A stretch of DNA of 64,000 nt. It comes from Chitinophagales bacterium (lineage in GTDB: Bacteria > Bacteroidota > Bacteroidia > Chitinophagales > Chitinophagaceae). The DNA is taken from the NCBI GenBank assembly GCA_017303455.1, contig JAFLBM010000009.1, positions 62,001-126,000 of the forward strand. The letters run 5' to 3'. The notes beneath the pieces are model-generated. The model had not been told where the DNA came from, made no database searches, and saw nothing but the letters and a program-made list of their open reading frames with translations. The position numbers and the translations under genes are program-made. Below, one piece after another: positions 1 through 8,994 of the stretch; position 1 is the stretch's first letter; every line of letters begins with the position of its first letter.

Positions 1-22
1 AGAAAAATCAAAGGTTTTTGAA

Positions 23-265
23 ATGATTTTGTGCAGCCCCGGTATGACGGAAAGTTGCAAGATAAGTCTAAAAATAACAAGACAAAATACGTTGTTGTTA
101 AGCAGGCTGATTGAAACTGGAATCCTTAATTCCAAAAGTACTTTAGAGGATGAAATACTGGACGCTTTACCGGAAGCATCCGTAGCTGAATTTAAAACGA
201 TTTACGAAGAAATTCTAACGAAGGCAGGGCTTACTGATTTTTACGAAAAATTAAAATCGCTTTAG
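23..265 (+). CDS. small protein of unknown function
   Basis: An 80-residue ORF at the window edge that I do not recognise. The frame stays open to base 2, so the true start may lie outside the window; a second ATG at 44 (MTESCKISLK) is an equally good start. The product is soluble and predicted helical, with a leucine-rich middle and an acidic C-terminal half (LPEASVAEFKTIYEEIL). It converges on the minus-strand nuclease-like gene across a hairpin. No function is inferred. Confidence 0.5.
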   Translation: MILCSPGMTESCKISLKITRQNTLLLSRLIETGILNSKSTLEDEILDALPEASVAEFKTIYEEILTKAGLTDFYEKLKSL

Positions 266-271
266 AAATCC

Positions 272-296
272 GGCCAGTAATTAACTGGTCGATTTT
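272..296. terminator. hairpin between convergent genes
   Basis: A 7-bp stem (272-278 with 284-290, one G-T pair) around a 5-base loop, followed on the plus strand by GATTTT. It lies between the stop of the small plus-strand gene and the stop of the minus-strand gene, where a shared terminator is expected. Confidence 0.5.
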
Positions 297-1321
297 CAAG
301 AAGGCATTGGCGGGAGCGTCAATTCAAAAACAGGGCTTACCGGAAGCTGAAAATATTTGCTGTTTACCTCATCGTTTACGAAGCGGCAAATTTCATAAAT
401 CGAGAACCCGATTCGATCAGATTGAAGACTAGACTTGTGAAAGCCTATCAGATTTGTTTCATTTCCCCGGTAAGTAATAAAAATGATGGCAGGGGGTGCA
501 TAATCGTCTGTCATTATTCCATTCTTTTTTAGAGGCTGCCCTATATTGGGTTTGCCTTTAAATTCGACCCAGTCGTACATAGGATCGTTCTGTTTTCCAA
601 AGCAGGCATTCCAAAGGCATCCGCTTTTTAGTTCGTTCAGGGGAGGACTGAGAAATACTGGCAATGCTTCCTGCATAAAGATAGGATGCCCCAGAATTTT
701 AGTATCAATGAGGAGTATCCCTTCTTTACCGCCGAAGTTAAGTTGAGATGGCTTATAATTGTTCTGTACTTTGTCTATGAAGGACTCTATTACAGTAGCC
801 ACTTTGTAATGATTGAGGTTGTTGCCCTTCTTGAAAGGAGAATATACAATAGATTCACTTGTGCCATAAGGTCTCCTTCCGGCAATTTGCTCTTCTATCG
901 AAATTTTTGAACGAAGGGATTGCTGCTGAATGTCTTTAAAATTAATGTTATCATGGTTATAGGAAAGTGTCTTCAGGTCTATATTGATAACCTCCCCATT
1001 TCTATTAGTCCAGGTATAATCCGCGCTGGGTATTGCGCCGGTGTCCTGCCATGATATATTGCCTTTGGTTTGCAGTAAATCGAACACTACAATTTCATTG
1101 TATGCATCAAATGCATTTTTGTAATAAGAACTGTAGTCAATCGTGCAGTTACGAAGATTGGCCAGGCAGGTATCTCTCCGATCCTTAATATGATTGTCCA
1201 TACTAGACCTTTCATCGATTTCCCGGCACTTGGCAAGGTTAAAATGTTCTAGTACCGGGTTACCCGTAATCGTGCTGGTATCCCGCTGAAGCCGCCCCAC
1301 TATTTGTTCGAGGTTCTCCAT
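296..1321 (-). CDS. PD-(D/E)XK-like nuclease domain protein
   Basis: About 341 residues. Visible nuclease-like signature: a glutamate in YNEIVVFDLL (about residue 76), an aspartate in PSADYTW (about 101) and a D-L-K triad in NIDLKTLS (about 115-117), which fits the E...D...(D/E)xK layout of PD-(D/E)XK nucleases. The rest of the protein is not recognised. It follows the NACHT gene: the ATG at 1321 sits 4 bases past that gene's stop, while a GTG at 1333 would overlap it by 8 bases. Both arrangements imply translational coupling. I infer that it is a second component of the upstream NACHT defence protein, perhaps an effector or an accessory nuclease. The nuclease assignment rests on motif spacing only. 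Confidence 0.7.
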   Translation of the reverse strand: MENLEQIVGRLQRDTSTITGNPVLEHFNLAKCREIDERSSMDNHIKDRRDTCLANLRNCTIDYSSYYKNAFDAYNEIVVFDLLQTKGNISWQDTGAIPSADYTWTNRNGEVINIDLKTLSYNHDNINFKDIQQQSLRSKISIEEQIAGRRPYGTSESIVYSPFKKGNNLNHYKVATVIESFIDKVQNNYKPSQLNFGGKEGILLIDTKILGHPIFMQEALPVFLSPPLNELKSGCLWNACFGKQNDPMYDWVEFKGKPNIGQPLKKNGIMTDDYAPPAIIFITYRGNETNLIGFHKSSLQSDRIGFSIYEICRFVNDEVNSKYFQLPVSPVFELTLPPMPS

Positions 1322-1325
1322 TATT

Positions 1326-4300
1326 TCAGGCACTGAGGGTTGATAAAATCTGTTTTGTTTCTGTGATTGATTTCACTGTTTTTTCTGAACCCCTGAAATC
1401 TTCCAGTACCCTGTTGATATACCAGTTCAGGTCACCGATGTTATCATATCGATCCTTGAGTTTATCCTGCTGCCCTTGCAAAAATGTAATGACTTGTATA
1501 AGGTCTTGTTCGCTTTTGGCGGCAAGCGCAAACAACCATTCGAGGATAATGCTTCTGGCGGAATCGTGAAAGTGCCGGGTATCTTCATACTCTTTAGCGA
1601 GCAACAGGTATATTACATCTTCCATTTCCTGTAAGGCCGCTGTAGTATCTATACTGATCGGATGGCCGGATTGTATGTGATGCGGTGATTTCTTATTAAG
1701 CCGTACAAGACTGATCAGGAACTTAAATGCTTCGATGTCGCCAATCTCTGCCATTACTTGGGAAATATTGATCTTTCTTTCCTCTGTAGTATCTGCCGCC
1801 TGAAGCGCTTCTGTTCCTTTCCTGATAATACTATCGGGGTTTGTTTTGTATAGTGTTGAGGTCAGATGCTGAAAATAATAGTCATTATAATTATTCAGGC
1901 TTTCATACAGTGCAACAATTTTAGCTTTATCTCCACCTAAATCAAGATAAATAGATGTGGCATCCATCCGATCAATCCCGTCCCTTTTAGTGTCCTGAAT
2001 ATATCTGAGTATATCCTCTTTTGCGTCAGTAATTCCCAATTTTTTGCATAAAGCTAAGTGATTGCCGAGGACCGATTCCTGTTTGATCCCTTCTTTTATA
2101 TTTCCTGCAATTTTTTGTTTTAGTTTTTCCAGGCCAGCGGGAGTAAGACGATCCAAAACCAGTTGTGAGATGGAATCATTATTGTTGGATGCTGCAACCT
2201 CAAAGCTTCTTGTCCCGCCATTGTCTAGCCAGATAAATTCCAATAAATATTCTTCCGGTGTTTGAAAGCGAAACTTTTTAAAAATCTCTCCCAGCCTGTA
2301 TTCTTTTGTCCGCCAAATAAAACGGCCGCCTTCAGTCCACATACAGTTTTTAAAATCGGATCCAGGGAGCGATGACAGGTAATAATTTTCAAGAATGGGC
2401 AGCATTACTTTTTTAGCATCTTCATCCAAATAAGAATAGTCCATTATTTCCTCAGCCCGGAATATCTCAAAGTTTTCTTCTTTCTCAAGTTGTTTCAGGC
2501 ATTCACCCAGCGTGACCCTTTTTTTTCCTCCCCTGACCCATCTTAAAAAATATTCGTAAATGAAATGGGAGTCGGCCAGTTGGCGGGTCACACTGCTTTC
2601 CCAATCAACATATAAATCATTTTCGGGGATTGTTTTTTCCCCATAGGCTTCAAAATATTTCAGCAATCCTTTTTTAAACGCTTCAGATGATTGGATATAT
2701 TCAATGTCATTCTTTCTTTTTTGCTTTTCTGCTTCCTGGTACTGAAGGTATTTATTAGATTCTGACTTATTCTCAATTTCTCCTCCTGTGGCAGCAATGC
2801 ATAATTCATAAAATTCATTGGCCTGTTCCTCTTTCTTTTTATACCTGAGCCCGCTGAAACAGTTTCGTAATTTTTGTATATCATAATTTCCCTCCTCGTA
2901 TTCAAAAAGAACATAGTCATAACTCTCAAGTGTAATAAGTCCCCCCAATTCCCAGTCATTGTCCACGAAAATATCATTGATCAGCAGGCGAAGCACCAGC
3001 CAATGAGTACCGGTCTCTTCCAGGAATATATCTACTTCCTTAACGTCCTGCCGCAGGTAACGCTTACCAAGTTCTTTAATGAAGCCTGCTATTGCCAGAA
3101 TGATAAGCGGGTCTTTCCTGAAAAAAGCAGTCAGTTTTTCGAAAAGACGGTGAGAAAATTCTTTTTTATAGGAACTCCCATACCCTACGTAATCGATCCA
3201 TTTCTCATTTTTCCCCAGGCGTAATACGGCAGATAAATGATGCCTATCCTCAGTAGCTAACAGGAATTCCTGCAAATTTATTTCAGAGCCGCCATGCCTG
3301 ACGTTTTTATTATGATTGATCAGGGCTGTAATTCCAGTGATACCGTATTGATAAAAGCGATCTACCAGTCTCAATGTTTTCATTAAACAATACAAACTGT
3401 TCCTGTAATCATGCTGTTCATTGAGGTGATCCATGGCGACAAGTTGTTCAACCAGCGGCTGATCACCCATTTTGAAAGCTGTGAGAATATCAACGAGGTA
3501 ACCTGCGTAATTACCATTACTGGTTTTCTTTAATTCAGCCGGCAGGATAGTTAGCAATCTTTGCTGCTGGCTGACGGACATATGGCTGTTCTTCACAATC
3601 CGGCAGCAGACTATTTTTATTCTTTCCGTTATTTTTTTGTCGCTAATGCAATCCAGTAAGTAATCAGCACAGGAAGAAGTTGTTTCAATGAATAGGCCGA
3701 TGGTTTCTTCATAAACGATCATAGTGCGAATGTCCAGTTCAACGCACCGTTCGATAAGTGATTTCAGAACAGCTAATTTGAAATCATCTGTATATTTGGA
3801 ACTCTCTGTCTGAAAAATCAACTCAATATTGTCATCTTTTATGAACTGCAGCAATTTCTGAAACGACTCGTCATTGAAATCCAGTAGTGAGAGCACCGAG
3901 GAGATCGTTTGAATCCATTTTGTTTTGATCTTCTTTATATCCGTACCCACCGAACAATACTCCACAATCTTTTCAAATGGCAGTTGCACCAGTAGTGAAG
4001 CAGCAAGATGTTCCTGGAAGAGTGCATTATTGAAACTCCAGCTATTACCCGAAACCGATACCAGTGAATTGTGCTGAAGAAGCATCCTTTCATCATGTGA
4101 AAAAAGCTGCTGCATTTCTTCATCTTTAAAAGCGTTTGTTCCTGCTAATTGCAGGGCAAGTGCAAACCGCTGTATGGTTTTCTTGAACGTGTAACTTTCC
4201 TGTTTTACGGATTGACTGGCCCGCATTTGCCGGGTTAAGGATTGATCAAAAGAACGGTCATTAAATGATTCAACGACTTTTAGCTTGGTAGCAGGTGTTT

Positions 4301-5483
4301 TATGGGGAGGCAGCAAGAATTGTTCAGTAAGATTAACGAGGTAAAACGGATGATACAGAATGCCGGAAATGCCGGTCTTATCAATTGTTTCTTTAAAGCT
4401 GTCATATAAAGTGCCAAGCCTGCTGGTAAGATAGAAATCAATATCATCACTATCGAGCGGGTATAACTCGTAGCTGTCAAACCCTTCCAGTTTTGCTGCC
4501 ACATCATAATGGTTATAAAACAACCTGCGGCAGGATACAACAATATTTACGGGACGGTATGCTTTGCTGAACTCATTGATATGCTTTATCATTTCAATGA
4601 ATTTCTCTGTTGGTACTTCGTCTAGCCCGTCAATAATCAGTAAGATGTCTTTAAGCGGAATCGTTGTCCATGTGCCGTATAAAGTGTTGAGCAATGTTTC
4701 AAGCGGCTGTACATTGTAGTGCTTGACCTCAATAAATAACGGGGTAATTCTTACCCCTGCTTCTTTCAATTCCCAGGCAGTCTGTTGCAGGAGGGAAGTT
4801 TTTCCCTGGTATGCATCCCCCACAAGACAGATATGATTACTCTTTAACCGGTCAGCGGTAAAGAGGTCTGGCAGTTTATAGAAAGTTCTGCTAGTAAAAT
4901 GCCACCTGATGTCCTCTGCGGGATCATTATTTCTGAATGTTGTAATTTTTCTCGGTATATAATGCTGTACAGATTCAATATTTTGCAGGAAGGAATGATG
5001 TAATTGCGGATAACAAAACCCATTGGCCTGTAGTTTCCCGAAATAAAATGCCACCACATTCCACTGGTTCTTTAATCTTGTTTCAATATTGCCCCTGTCC
5101 CAGCATTCAAAAAGGATATGATGCGTGTGGAGCAAATCTTCCCTGTGCTTTTGAATGGCAACTTGCATTTTCTTGGTTTGCAGGTTTGCACTCGTGGCCA
5201 GCGTGAAATAAGAAGTCTTTGTACGGAATTCTCCGTCCAGGAATTCCTGTACTATATTATCAAGGTCGGTAGTGCTTAGTTTTTCAACCCTCTTGCATTG
5301 AATTGTGAATACGCTACCGTCTTTTCTTCCAAAGCTGATCAGGTCAATGCCGTCCTGCATCTGGCCGGGTTCCAGGTATTCATCAAAATTGCAATCTGGG
5401 TGGATGGATTCAGCTATTTTGATACAAAGCATTTGAAAATTGCTCCAGTCAAAGCCGGTCCAGTCAAGTTTTGTAAGGTTCAT
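1326..5483 (-). CDS. Mrr-like nuclease / NACHT NTPase, probable antiphage STAND protein
   Basis: A 1385-residue protein. The N-terminus (about 35-110) carries a restriction-endonuclease-like signature, GID at 45-47 and QCK at 62-64, as in Mrr-type nucleases (D...QxK). A NACHT/STAND ATPase follows: Walker A GDAYQGKT at 222-229 and Walker B LLIIDGLDEVP at about 281-291, then a sensor-like VSCRR. The last ~900 residues are helical and probably form the sensor. This nuclease-NACHT-helical sensor plan is that of Avs/bNACHT bacterial NLR-like proteins, which recognise phage proteins and activate an effector. The specific family was not determined. It is followed at once by a PD-(D/E)XK-like gene, and its upstream neighbour on the same strand is the RadC-like gene. 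Defence function is inferred from architecture. Confidence 0.85.
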   Translation of the reverse strand: MNLTKLDWTGFDWSNFQMLCIKIAESIHPDCNFDEYLEPGQMQDGIDLISFGRKDGSVFTIQCKRVEKLSTTDLDNIVQEFLDGEFRTKTSYFTLATSANLQTKKMQVAIQKHREDLLHTHHILFECWDRGNIETRLKNQWNVVAFYFGKLQANGFCYPQLHHSFLQNIESVQHYIPRKITTFRNNDPAEDIRWHFTSRTFYKLPDLFTADRLKSNHICLVGDAYQGKTSLLQQTAWELKEAGVRITPLFIEVKHYNVQPLETLLNTLYGTWTTIPLKDILLIIDGLDEVPTEKFIEMIKHINEFSKAYRPVNIVVSCRRLFYNHYDVAAKLEGFDSYELYPLDSDDIDFYLTSRLGTLYDSFKETIDKTGISGILYHPFYLVNLTEQFLLPPHKTPATKLKVVESFNDRSFDQSLTRQMRASQSVKQESYTFKKTIQRFALALQLAGTNAFKDEEMQQLFSHDERMLLQHNSLVSVSGNSWSFNNALFQEHLAASLLVQLPFEKIVEYCSVGTDIKKIKTKWIQTISSVLSLLDFNDESFQKLLQFIKDDNIELIFQTESSKYTDDFKLAVLKSLIERCVELDIRTMIVYEETIGLFIETTSSCADYLLDCISDKKITERIKIVCCRIVKNSHMSVSQQQRLLTILPAELKKTSNGNYAGYLVDILTAFKMGDQPLVEQLVAMDHLNEQHDYRNSLYCLMKTLRLVDRFYQYGITGITALINHNKNVRHGGSEINLQEFLLATEDRHHLSAVLRLGKNEKWIDYVGYGSSYKKEFSHRLFEKLTAFFRKDPLIILAIAGFIKELGKRYLRQDVKEVDIFLEETGTHWLVLRLLINDIFVDNDWELGGLITLESYDYVLFEYEEGNYDIQKLRNCFSGLRYKKKEEQANEFYELCIAATGGEIENKSESNKYLQYQEAEKQKRKNDIEYIQSSEAFKKGLLKYFEAYGEKTIPENDLYVDWESSVTRQLADSHFIYEYFLRWVRGGKKRVTLGECLKQLEKEENFEIFRAEEIMDYSYLDEDAKKVMLPILENYYLSSLPGSDFKNCMWTEGGRFIWRTKEYRLGEIFKKFRFQTPEEYLLEFIWLDNGGTRSFEVAASNNNDSISQLVLDRLTPAGLEKLKQKIAGNIKEGIKQESVLGNHLALCKKLGITDAKEDILRYIQDTKRDGIDRMDATSIYLDLGGDKAKIVALYESLNNYNDYYFQHLTSTLYKTNPDSIIRKGTEALQAADTTEERKINISQVMAEIGDIEAFKFLISLVRLNKKSPHHIQSGHPISIDTTAALQEMEDVIYLLLAKEYEDTRHFHDSARSIILEWLFALAAKSEQDLIQVITFLQGQQDKLKDRYDNIGDLNWYINRVLEDFRGSEKTVKSITETKQILSTLSA

Positions 5484-5582
5484 AATGGGTTTTGCAGGTG
5501 CTTGTAAATGCCTATGTGCAAAAATCCGAAAATATCTTCATTCAGAGGCAGTTAAACTAGATACAGGCTTCTGAGATTTTGC

Positions 5583-6059
5583 CTATAATAACCCCTCATC
5601 TGCAAATGAATAATATTGTTCTGCTGTTAGGATAATGTGATCCAGCACCGTTATATCATGAAACTGTGCCGCATATTTGATTTTTTGGGTTAGTTCTTCG
5701 TCTGCCCTGGAAGGTTTAAGACTGCCTGAAGGATGGTTATGGCTGAGGACCAGGGAGCAGGAACCCAGCCTTAACGCTGCTGCAAGGATGATCCGTGGAT
5801 CGGCCACAGTACCGGTTATTCCACCACTGGAGACCGTCATCAGTTGAAGAACCCTGTTGGACCGGTTGAGAAATAATACCTTGAACTCTTCCAAAAGTTC
5901 AATTTTTTCTTCGTTCCAGTAGTTTTTTAGGATGTCGTAACAGTCTTTTGAGGTCCTGATCAACGGACGTTCAGATACTTTAACAGTGACTTTTCTTTTG
6001 TACACCACATCGATTTCTGATACATTGTTCAGCATTTCCAGGCTTAATTTGTTTTCCAT
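5583..6059 (-). CDS. radC: RadC-like JAB domain protein
   Basis: 158 residues containing the JAB/MPN metal motif: H107-N-H109-P-S-G followed by D120 (H-x-H-x10-D), with an upstream SxGG segment (VSSGGITGT). It matches short RadC-family proteins that travel with plasmids, phages and integrative elements in Bacteroidota. Despite the name, a repair role for RadC is not established. It shares the strand of the DUF932 and SSB genes but is separated from them by a plus-strand gene. A structured inverted repeat lies just upstream, related to the one before ssb. Confidence 0.9.
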   Translation of the reverse strand: MENKLSLEMLNNVSEIDVVYKRKVTVKVSERPLIRTSKDCYDILKNYWNEEKIELLEEFKVLFLNRSNRVLQLMTVSSGGITGTVADPRIILAAALRLGSCSLVLSHNHPSGSLKPSRADEELTQKIKYAAQFHDITVLDHIILTAEQYYSFADEGLL

Positions 6060-6123
6060 AATCCATGTTTTTAATGTTTGAAAATTTGATTATGGAACCT
6101 CCACTGGTTGAAGCCGAATTTGC

Positions 6124-6187
6124 GCAAGGAGGAGCGGAATAAATGACGGCCCTGCGCTGAGCCCAGTGTTTATGCCGAACTCCTTGC
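6124..6187. repeat. inverted repeat upstream of radC-like gene
   Basis: Arms at 6124-6143 (GCAAGGAG then GCGGAATAAA) and 6169-6187 (TTTATGCCG then CTCCTTGC) are complementary with few mismatches around a GC-rich 25-base centre. The inner boundary (CGGAATAAA / TTTATGCCG) recurs in the larger inverted repeat before ssb, so the two belong to one family. It lies in the divergent spacer between the RadC-like gene and the plus-strand HEPN-motif gene. Confidence 0.6.
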
Positions 6188-6255
6188 AAGCACATTGCGG
6201 GCGAAGACCGAACTTTGTGTAGTAAGAATAAGTATCATTAATAAAACAATAGTAT

Positions 6256-7725
6256 ATGGCTATTCCTAATAAAGTATTAAAGCCAAGTTTTGATGCAATC
6301 AGCGAATTGTTTTCAGCAGGGAAATTTCATTTGCATACAGTATTCCATTTATTGGATAATCATGAAATAGAAGTTAAAAAGATTGAGTCGGGTTTCGCTG
6401 TTGAACTGGACTTTCAGCCGTTTAAAGGGTTTAGCTCAACCATGCTGAATGATATGAATCTGGAGCCGCCACTTTCTATAACGCAAGGCGCTAGGACGTA
6501 TTATATCCCGGAACGATCACTTCGTTTTAACAGTTTCGGTTTTCCCGGTGATGATAATACAATGAAGATTTCAGGAGAACTTGCAGCTATTGCATCTACG
6601 CAGTTGGAAAATTATGATGGTAAATACCTGCGATTAATGATCCCCGTTTTAAAAGGACATCCCAAAATCGGCTCCATTAAAAGGTATTGGTATGATTGCG
6701 ATTTGAAAGCCACCGAGCATGCGCTTATCAAAGTTTATATACATAAGCATGAGTATCATTTTTTTATTTTCAGGAATAAGGACTCGTGTTATCTGGTGAT
6801 AGATTCTACAAAACCGGTCCAACTGGCAGATTTTAGAAAAGTGGTAGTCAGTATCAGCAATGGGTTTGGTTTTTTATTCGGTGACCTGTTTATGGATGAA
6901 GGCATATTGCTTTCATCGGCAAATGCTCAGTTTGACACAATCGAAAATATTTGGTTCTCTACTTACCGGGAGTCTATCTATTCAGGATATGCAGTATATA
7001 CTGTAAATCCTTATTCGATATATAACGTAACAGGGCAAACAAGGGAAGAGGTCGATAGGAATGTTGAGGAGATTAGAAAATGGTATGAAAAAATCCTGGA
7101 TTTTGATGACGAACTATTTTCTAAACTATGTACAAAATTTTATGACAGTGAACCTTTTTCGAGAGCGGCTATTGTTGTTTTACAGGCAAATACATTAGCA
7201 CTTGAAATTAAGGGTTCTGCTTACAGCATTGCTATGGAAGCCATAACAGCGGTTATGATTGAAGAAAATCACCTGAAGATACCTAAGCCAATTTCTGATG
7301 ATACCGTAGCGAAGTCACTTATAAAGGAATTCATGGACAAGGTTGAAGAGTTTTTCCCTAAAAAAGACCCGGCTACAAAAGATATTTATAGTATTTTGAA
7401 AACAAGAATTTCAAATCTAAATAAACCTACCAATGCAGATAAATTAAGGAAGCCTTTCGAGTTGTTTGGATATGTACTTAAGGACTATGAGAAAGAAGTA
7501 ATTAAGCACAGAGATGTATTTCAGCATGGTGGTCTTCCAGGTGATCCGGAATCTCCTGATGCAGTCTTTCAGGATGTTTACTATTCCTGTATGGTTTTAC
7601 ACCGGATGATTGTGATCCTCGTTCTGAAGTATATTGGGTTTTCTGGATATATTATAAACTATCCACAGTTACACAAGCATATTACTGCTAAAGACCTGAG
7701 CGAAGATTTATTGTATAAAATATAA
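6256..7725 (+). CDS. large protein with C-terminal HEPN-like motif
   Basis: 489 residues, not assigned to a family with certainty. Near the C-terminus KHRDVFQHG contains R419-x4-H424, the catalytic signature of HEPN ribonucleases, in a helical context (about 290-480). The N-terminal ~280 residues are beta-rich. A beta N-terminus with a C-terminal HEPN resembles ApeA-type antiphage proteins, but this is inference. It stands alone on the plus strand, inside the otherwise minus-strand radC/DUF932/ssb set, which suggests cargo inserted into a mobile-element backbone. It has its own strong terminator downstream. Confidence 0.6.
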   Translation: MAIPNKVLKPSFDAISELFSAGKFHLHTVFHLLDNHEIEVKKIESGFAVELDFQPFKGFSSTMLNDMNLEPPLSITQGARTYYIPERSLRFNSFGFPGDDNTMKISGELAAIASTQLENYDGKYLRLMIPVLKGHPKIGSIKRYWYDCDLKATEHALIKVYIHKHEYHFFIFRNKDSCYLVIDSTKPVQLADFRKVVVSISNGFGFLFGDLFMDEGILLSSANAQFDTIENIWFSTYRESIYSGYAVYTVNPYSIYNVTGQTREEVDRNVEEIRKWYEKILDFDDELFSKLCTKFYDSEPFSRAAIVVLQANTLALEIKGSAYSIAMEAITAVMIEENHLKIPKPISDDTVAKSLIKEFMDKVEEFFPKKDPATKDIYSILKTRISNLNKPTNADKLRKPFELFGYVLKDYEKEVIKHRDVFQHGGLPGDPESPDAVFQDVYYSCMVLHRMIVILVLKYIGFSGYIINYPQLHKHITAKDLSEDLLYKI

Positions 7726-7769
7726 TGCTTTTTCGCAGTAACATATGAATTAATCTTACTATAAACCCC

Positions 7770-7823
7770 AAGCTGCTCCGCCCGATAGTGAAATCTGCCA
7801 CAATATTGCGGGGCAGCTTTTTT
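7770..7823 (+). terminator. rho-independent terminator of the HEPN-motif gene
   Basis: A 12-bp stem with one G-T pair (7770-7781 AAGCTGCTCCGC with 7808-7819) followed by a run of six T (7818-7823). The loop is 26 bases. It begins about 45 bases after the plus-strand stop codon. Confidence 0.75.
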
Positions 7824-7832
7824 GCCATTAGA

Positions 7833-7860
7833 ACAGGCAGCCCGTCACCGGGCTGCCTGT
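7833..7860. terminator. perfect GC-rich hairpin between convergent genes
   Basis: A perfect 12-bp stem (7833-7844 with 7849-7860) around the loop TCAC. It lies 7 bases past the stop of the minus-strand DUF932 gene. The T-rich tract (GTTGTTTTTAG) is on the plus-strand side, so as a classical terminator it faces the plus strand; on the minus strand it has no U tract. Confidence 0.65.
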
Positions 7861-7867
7861 GTTGTTT

Positions 7868-8893
7868 TTAGTTCATAAAATCCATACAAAGGTTAAAGGC
7901 TTTCTGTGTCCGAAGTTGTGCCGTACCCCCGTACAAAAGGGATTTCAGTTTGCTTTCTTCGTCTTTGTAGTTCCGTACATTCTGAAAATAACCGATCACG
8001 GCATTATAAGCCCCGAACAAAGTACCCCGGGTGGTTTCCGTTTGCTGCGTGGGACTGCTCATGGCATATTCAAAAACAGAATTACACATGTTGTTAAAGC
8101 AGGTAGACAGTTCATCCAACTGGCCCTTTTCGATATTATCCAGCACTTCTTTATTTGGCACCATCGCCAGTTGAATCAACCGCTGCAGTTCCGGGTCAGT
8201 GACCTTTACTGTTGTCCAGCGGTTAAAGATGCTTTCCAGTTGCGCGGAAAGCTGGTTAGAAATTCCCATTACTTTATGGGCCTGTTCCAGCCTTTCCTTA
8301 GCATTGGCCGTGTGGCGAATCTTAATAGAATTACTATGATTGCGAAGGGCTGCATTAAGGGTATTATTACATACAATGCGGACAGGTGTAAATGCTGCGG
8401 TAATACTGCCAAAGCCATCGTGGGAAGTAGTCAGAAATAAATACTGCTCAATTAAGTCCTCCCGGCCTACTTTAATATAGCCGGGGAGTTTGGCCGTGAT
8501 AAAAATCCGTTCACCTTTTCCGAGTGCCCCGGCGGTTTCATACTGGATGCCGTCGCCTCCGACAATGGAATCAAAAAAGCTGAACGCATCCCGGTTCTGG
8601 ATGATTTCATAATCTTTGCCCACTACTCCGAGTACTTCACCGGTATCGGGCCGCATGGTGGCCAAATGGGTTTTAATCCTTTTGGTAAAATCCATCGGCT
8701 GGCCGTCTGCATTATAGCAGATAGTATAAATATCCTGTTTTACCACTTCATAGTCCAGCCCGGCGAACCGGATCGCTTCGGCACTGGTTGGATAGTCCTG
8801 TACAACCTGGCCGAGCCCGTGCCAGGCTTTTTCTTTAACCGAAAAAAAACTGTGTTGTCCTGTCTGTTCGTTGAAATTGATATTATGCGCCAT
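7868..8893 (-). CDS. DUF932 domain protein, phage/plasmid-like
   Basis: 341 residues starting MAHNINFNEQTGQHSFF, with the typical WHGLGQ segment near residue 25 and a long conserved middle (VRIVCNNTLNAAL). This is the DUF932 'phage/plasmid-like' family, common beside ssb and radC-like genes on integrated elements of Bacteroidota. Its biochemical role is not known. The ATG at 8893 is clear. The gene lies 101 bases after ssb and is separated from it by a strong hairpin, so the two may be differentially expressed from one transcript. Confidence 0.9.
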   Translation of the reverse strand: MAHNINFNEQTGQHSFFSVKEKAWHGLGQVVQDYPTSAEAIRFAGLDYEVVKQDIYTICYNADGQPMDFTKRIKTHLATMRPDTGEVLGVVGKDYEIIQNRDAFSFFDSIVGGDGIQYETAGALGKGERIFITAKLPGYIKVGREDLIEQYLFLTTSHDGFGSITAAFTPVRIVCNNTLNAALRNHSNSIKIRHTANAKERLEQAHKVMGISNQLSAQLESIFNRWTTVKVTDPELQRLIQLAMVPNKEVLDNIEKGQLDELSTCFNNMCNSVFEYAMSSPTQQTETTRGTLFGAYNAVIGYFQNVRNYKDEESKLKSLLYGGTAQLRTQKAFNLCMDFMN

Positions 8894-8947
8894 AATTGAT
8901 TACCCAGCATAATTTCTATCCCGCAGGCGGTACTGCTGCGGTTTGTG

Positions 8948-8983
8948 CCACCACTCACCGCCTATGGGCGGTAAATGGTGGCG
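8948..8983. repeat. stem-loop between ssb and DUF932 gene
   Basis: GCCACCACTCACCGCC and GGCGGTAAATGGTGGC pair over 14 of 16 positions around the loop TATG. It lies between the ssb stop (8995) and the DUF932 start (8893), transcribed leftward. It lacks a U tract, so attenuation or mRNA end protection is as likely as termination. Confidence 0.6.
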
Positions 8984-8994
8984 TTAATAAATGA

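Noticed and set aside
5980..6195. 71-residue minus-strand ORF over the radC-like start
   Set aside because: It overlaps the clear radC frame and the inverted repeat, and encodes nothing recognisable.
7859..8440. 193-residue plus-strand ORF
   Set aside because: Antisense to the DUF932 gene, which has clear family motifs.
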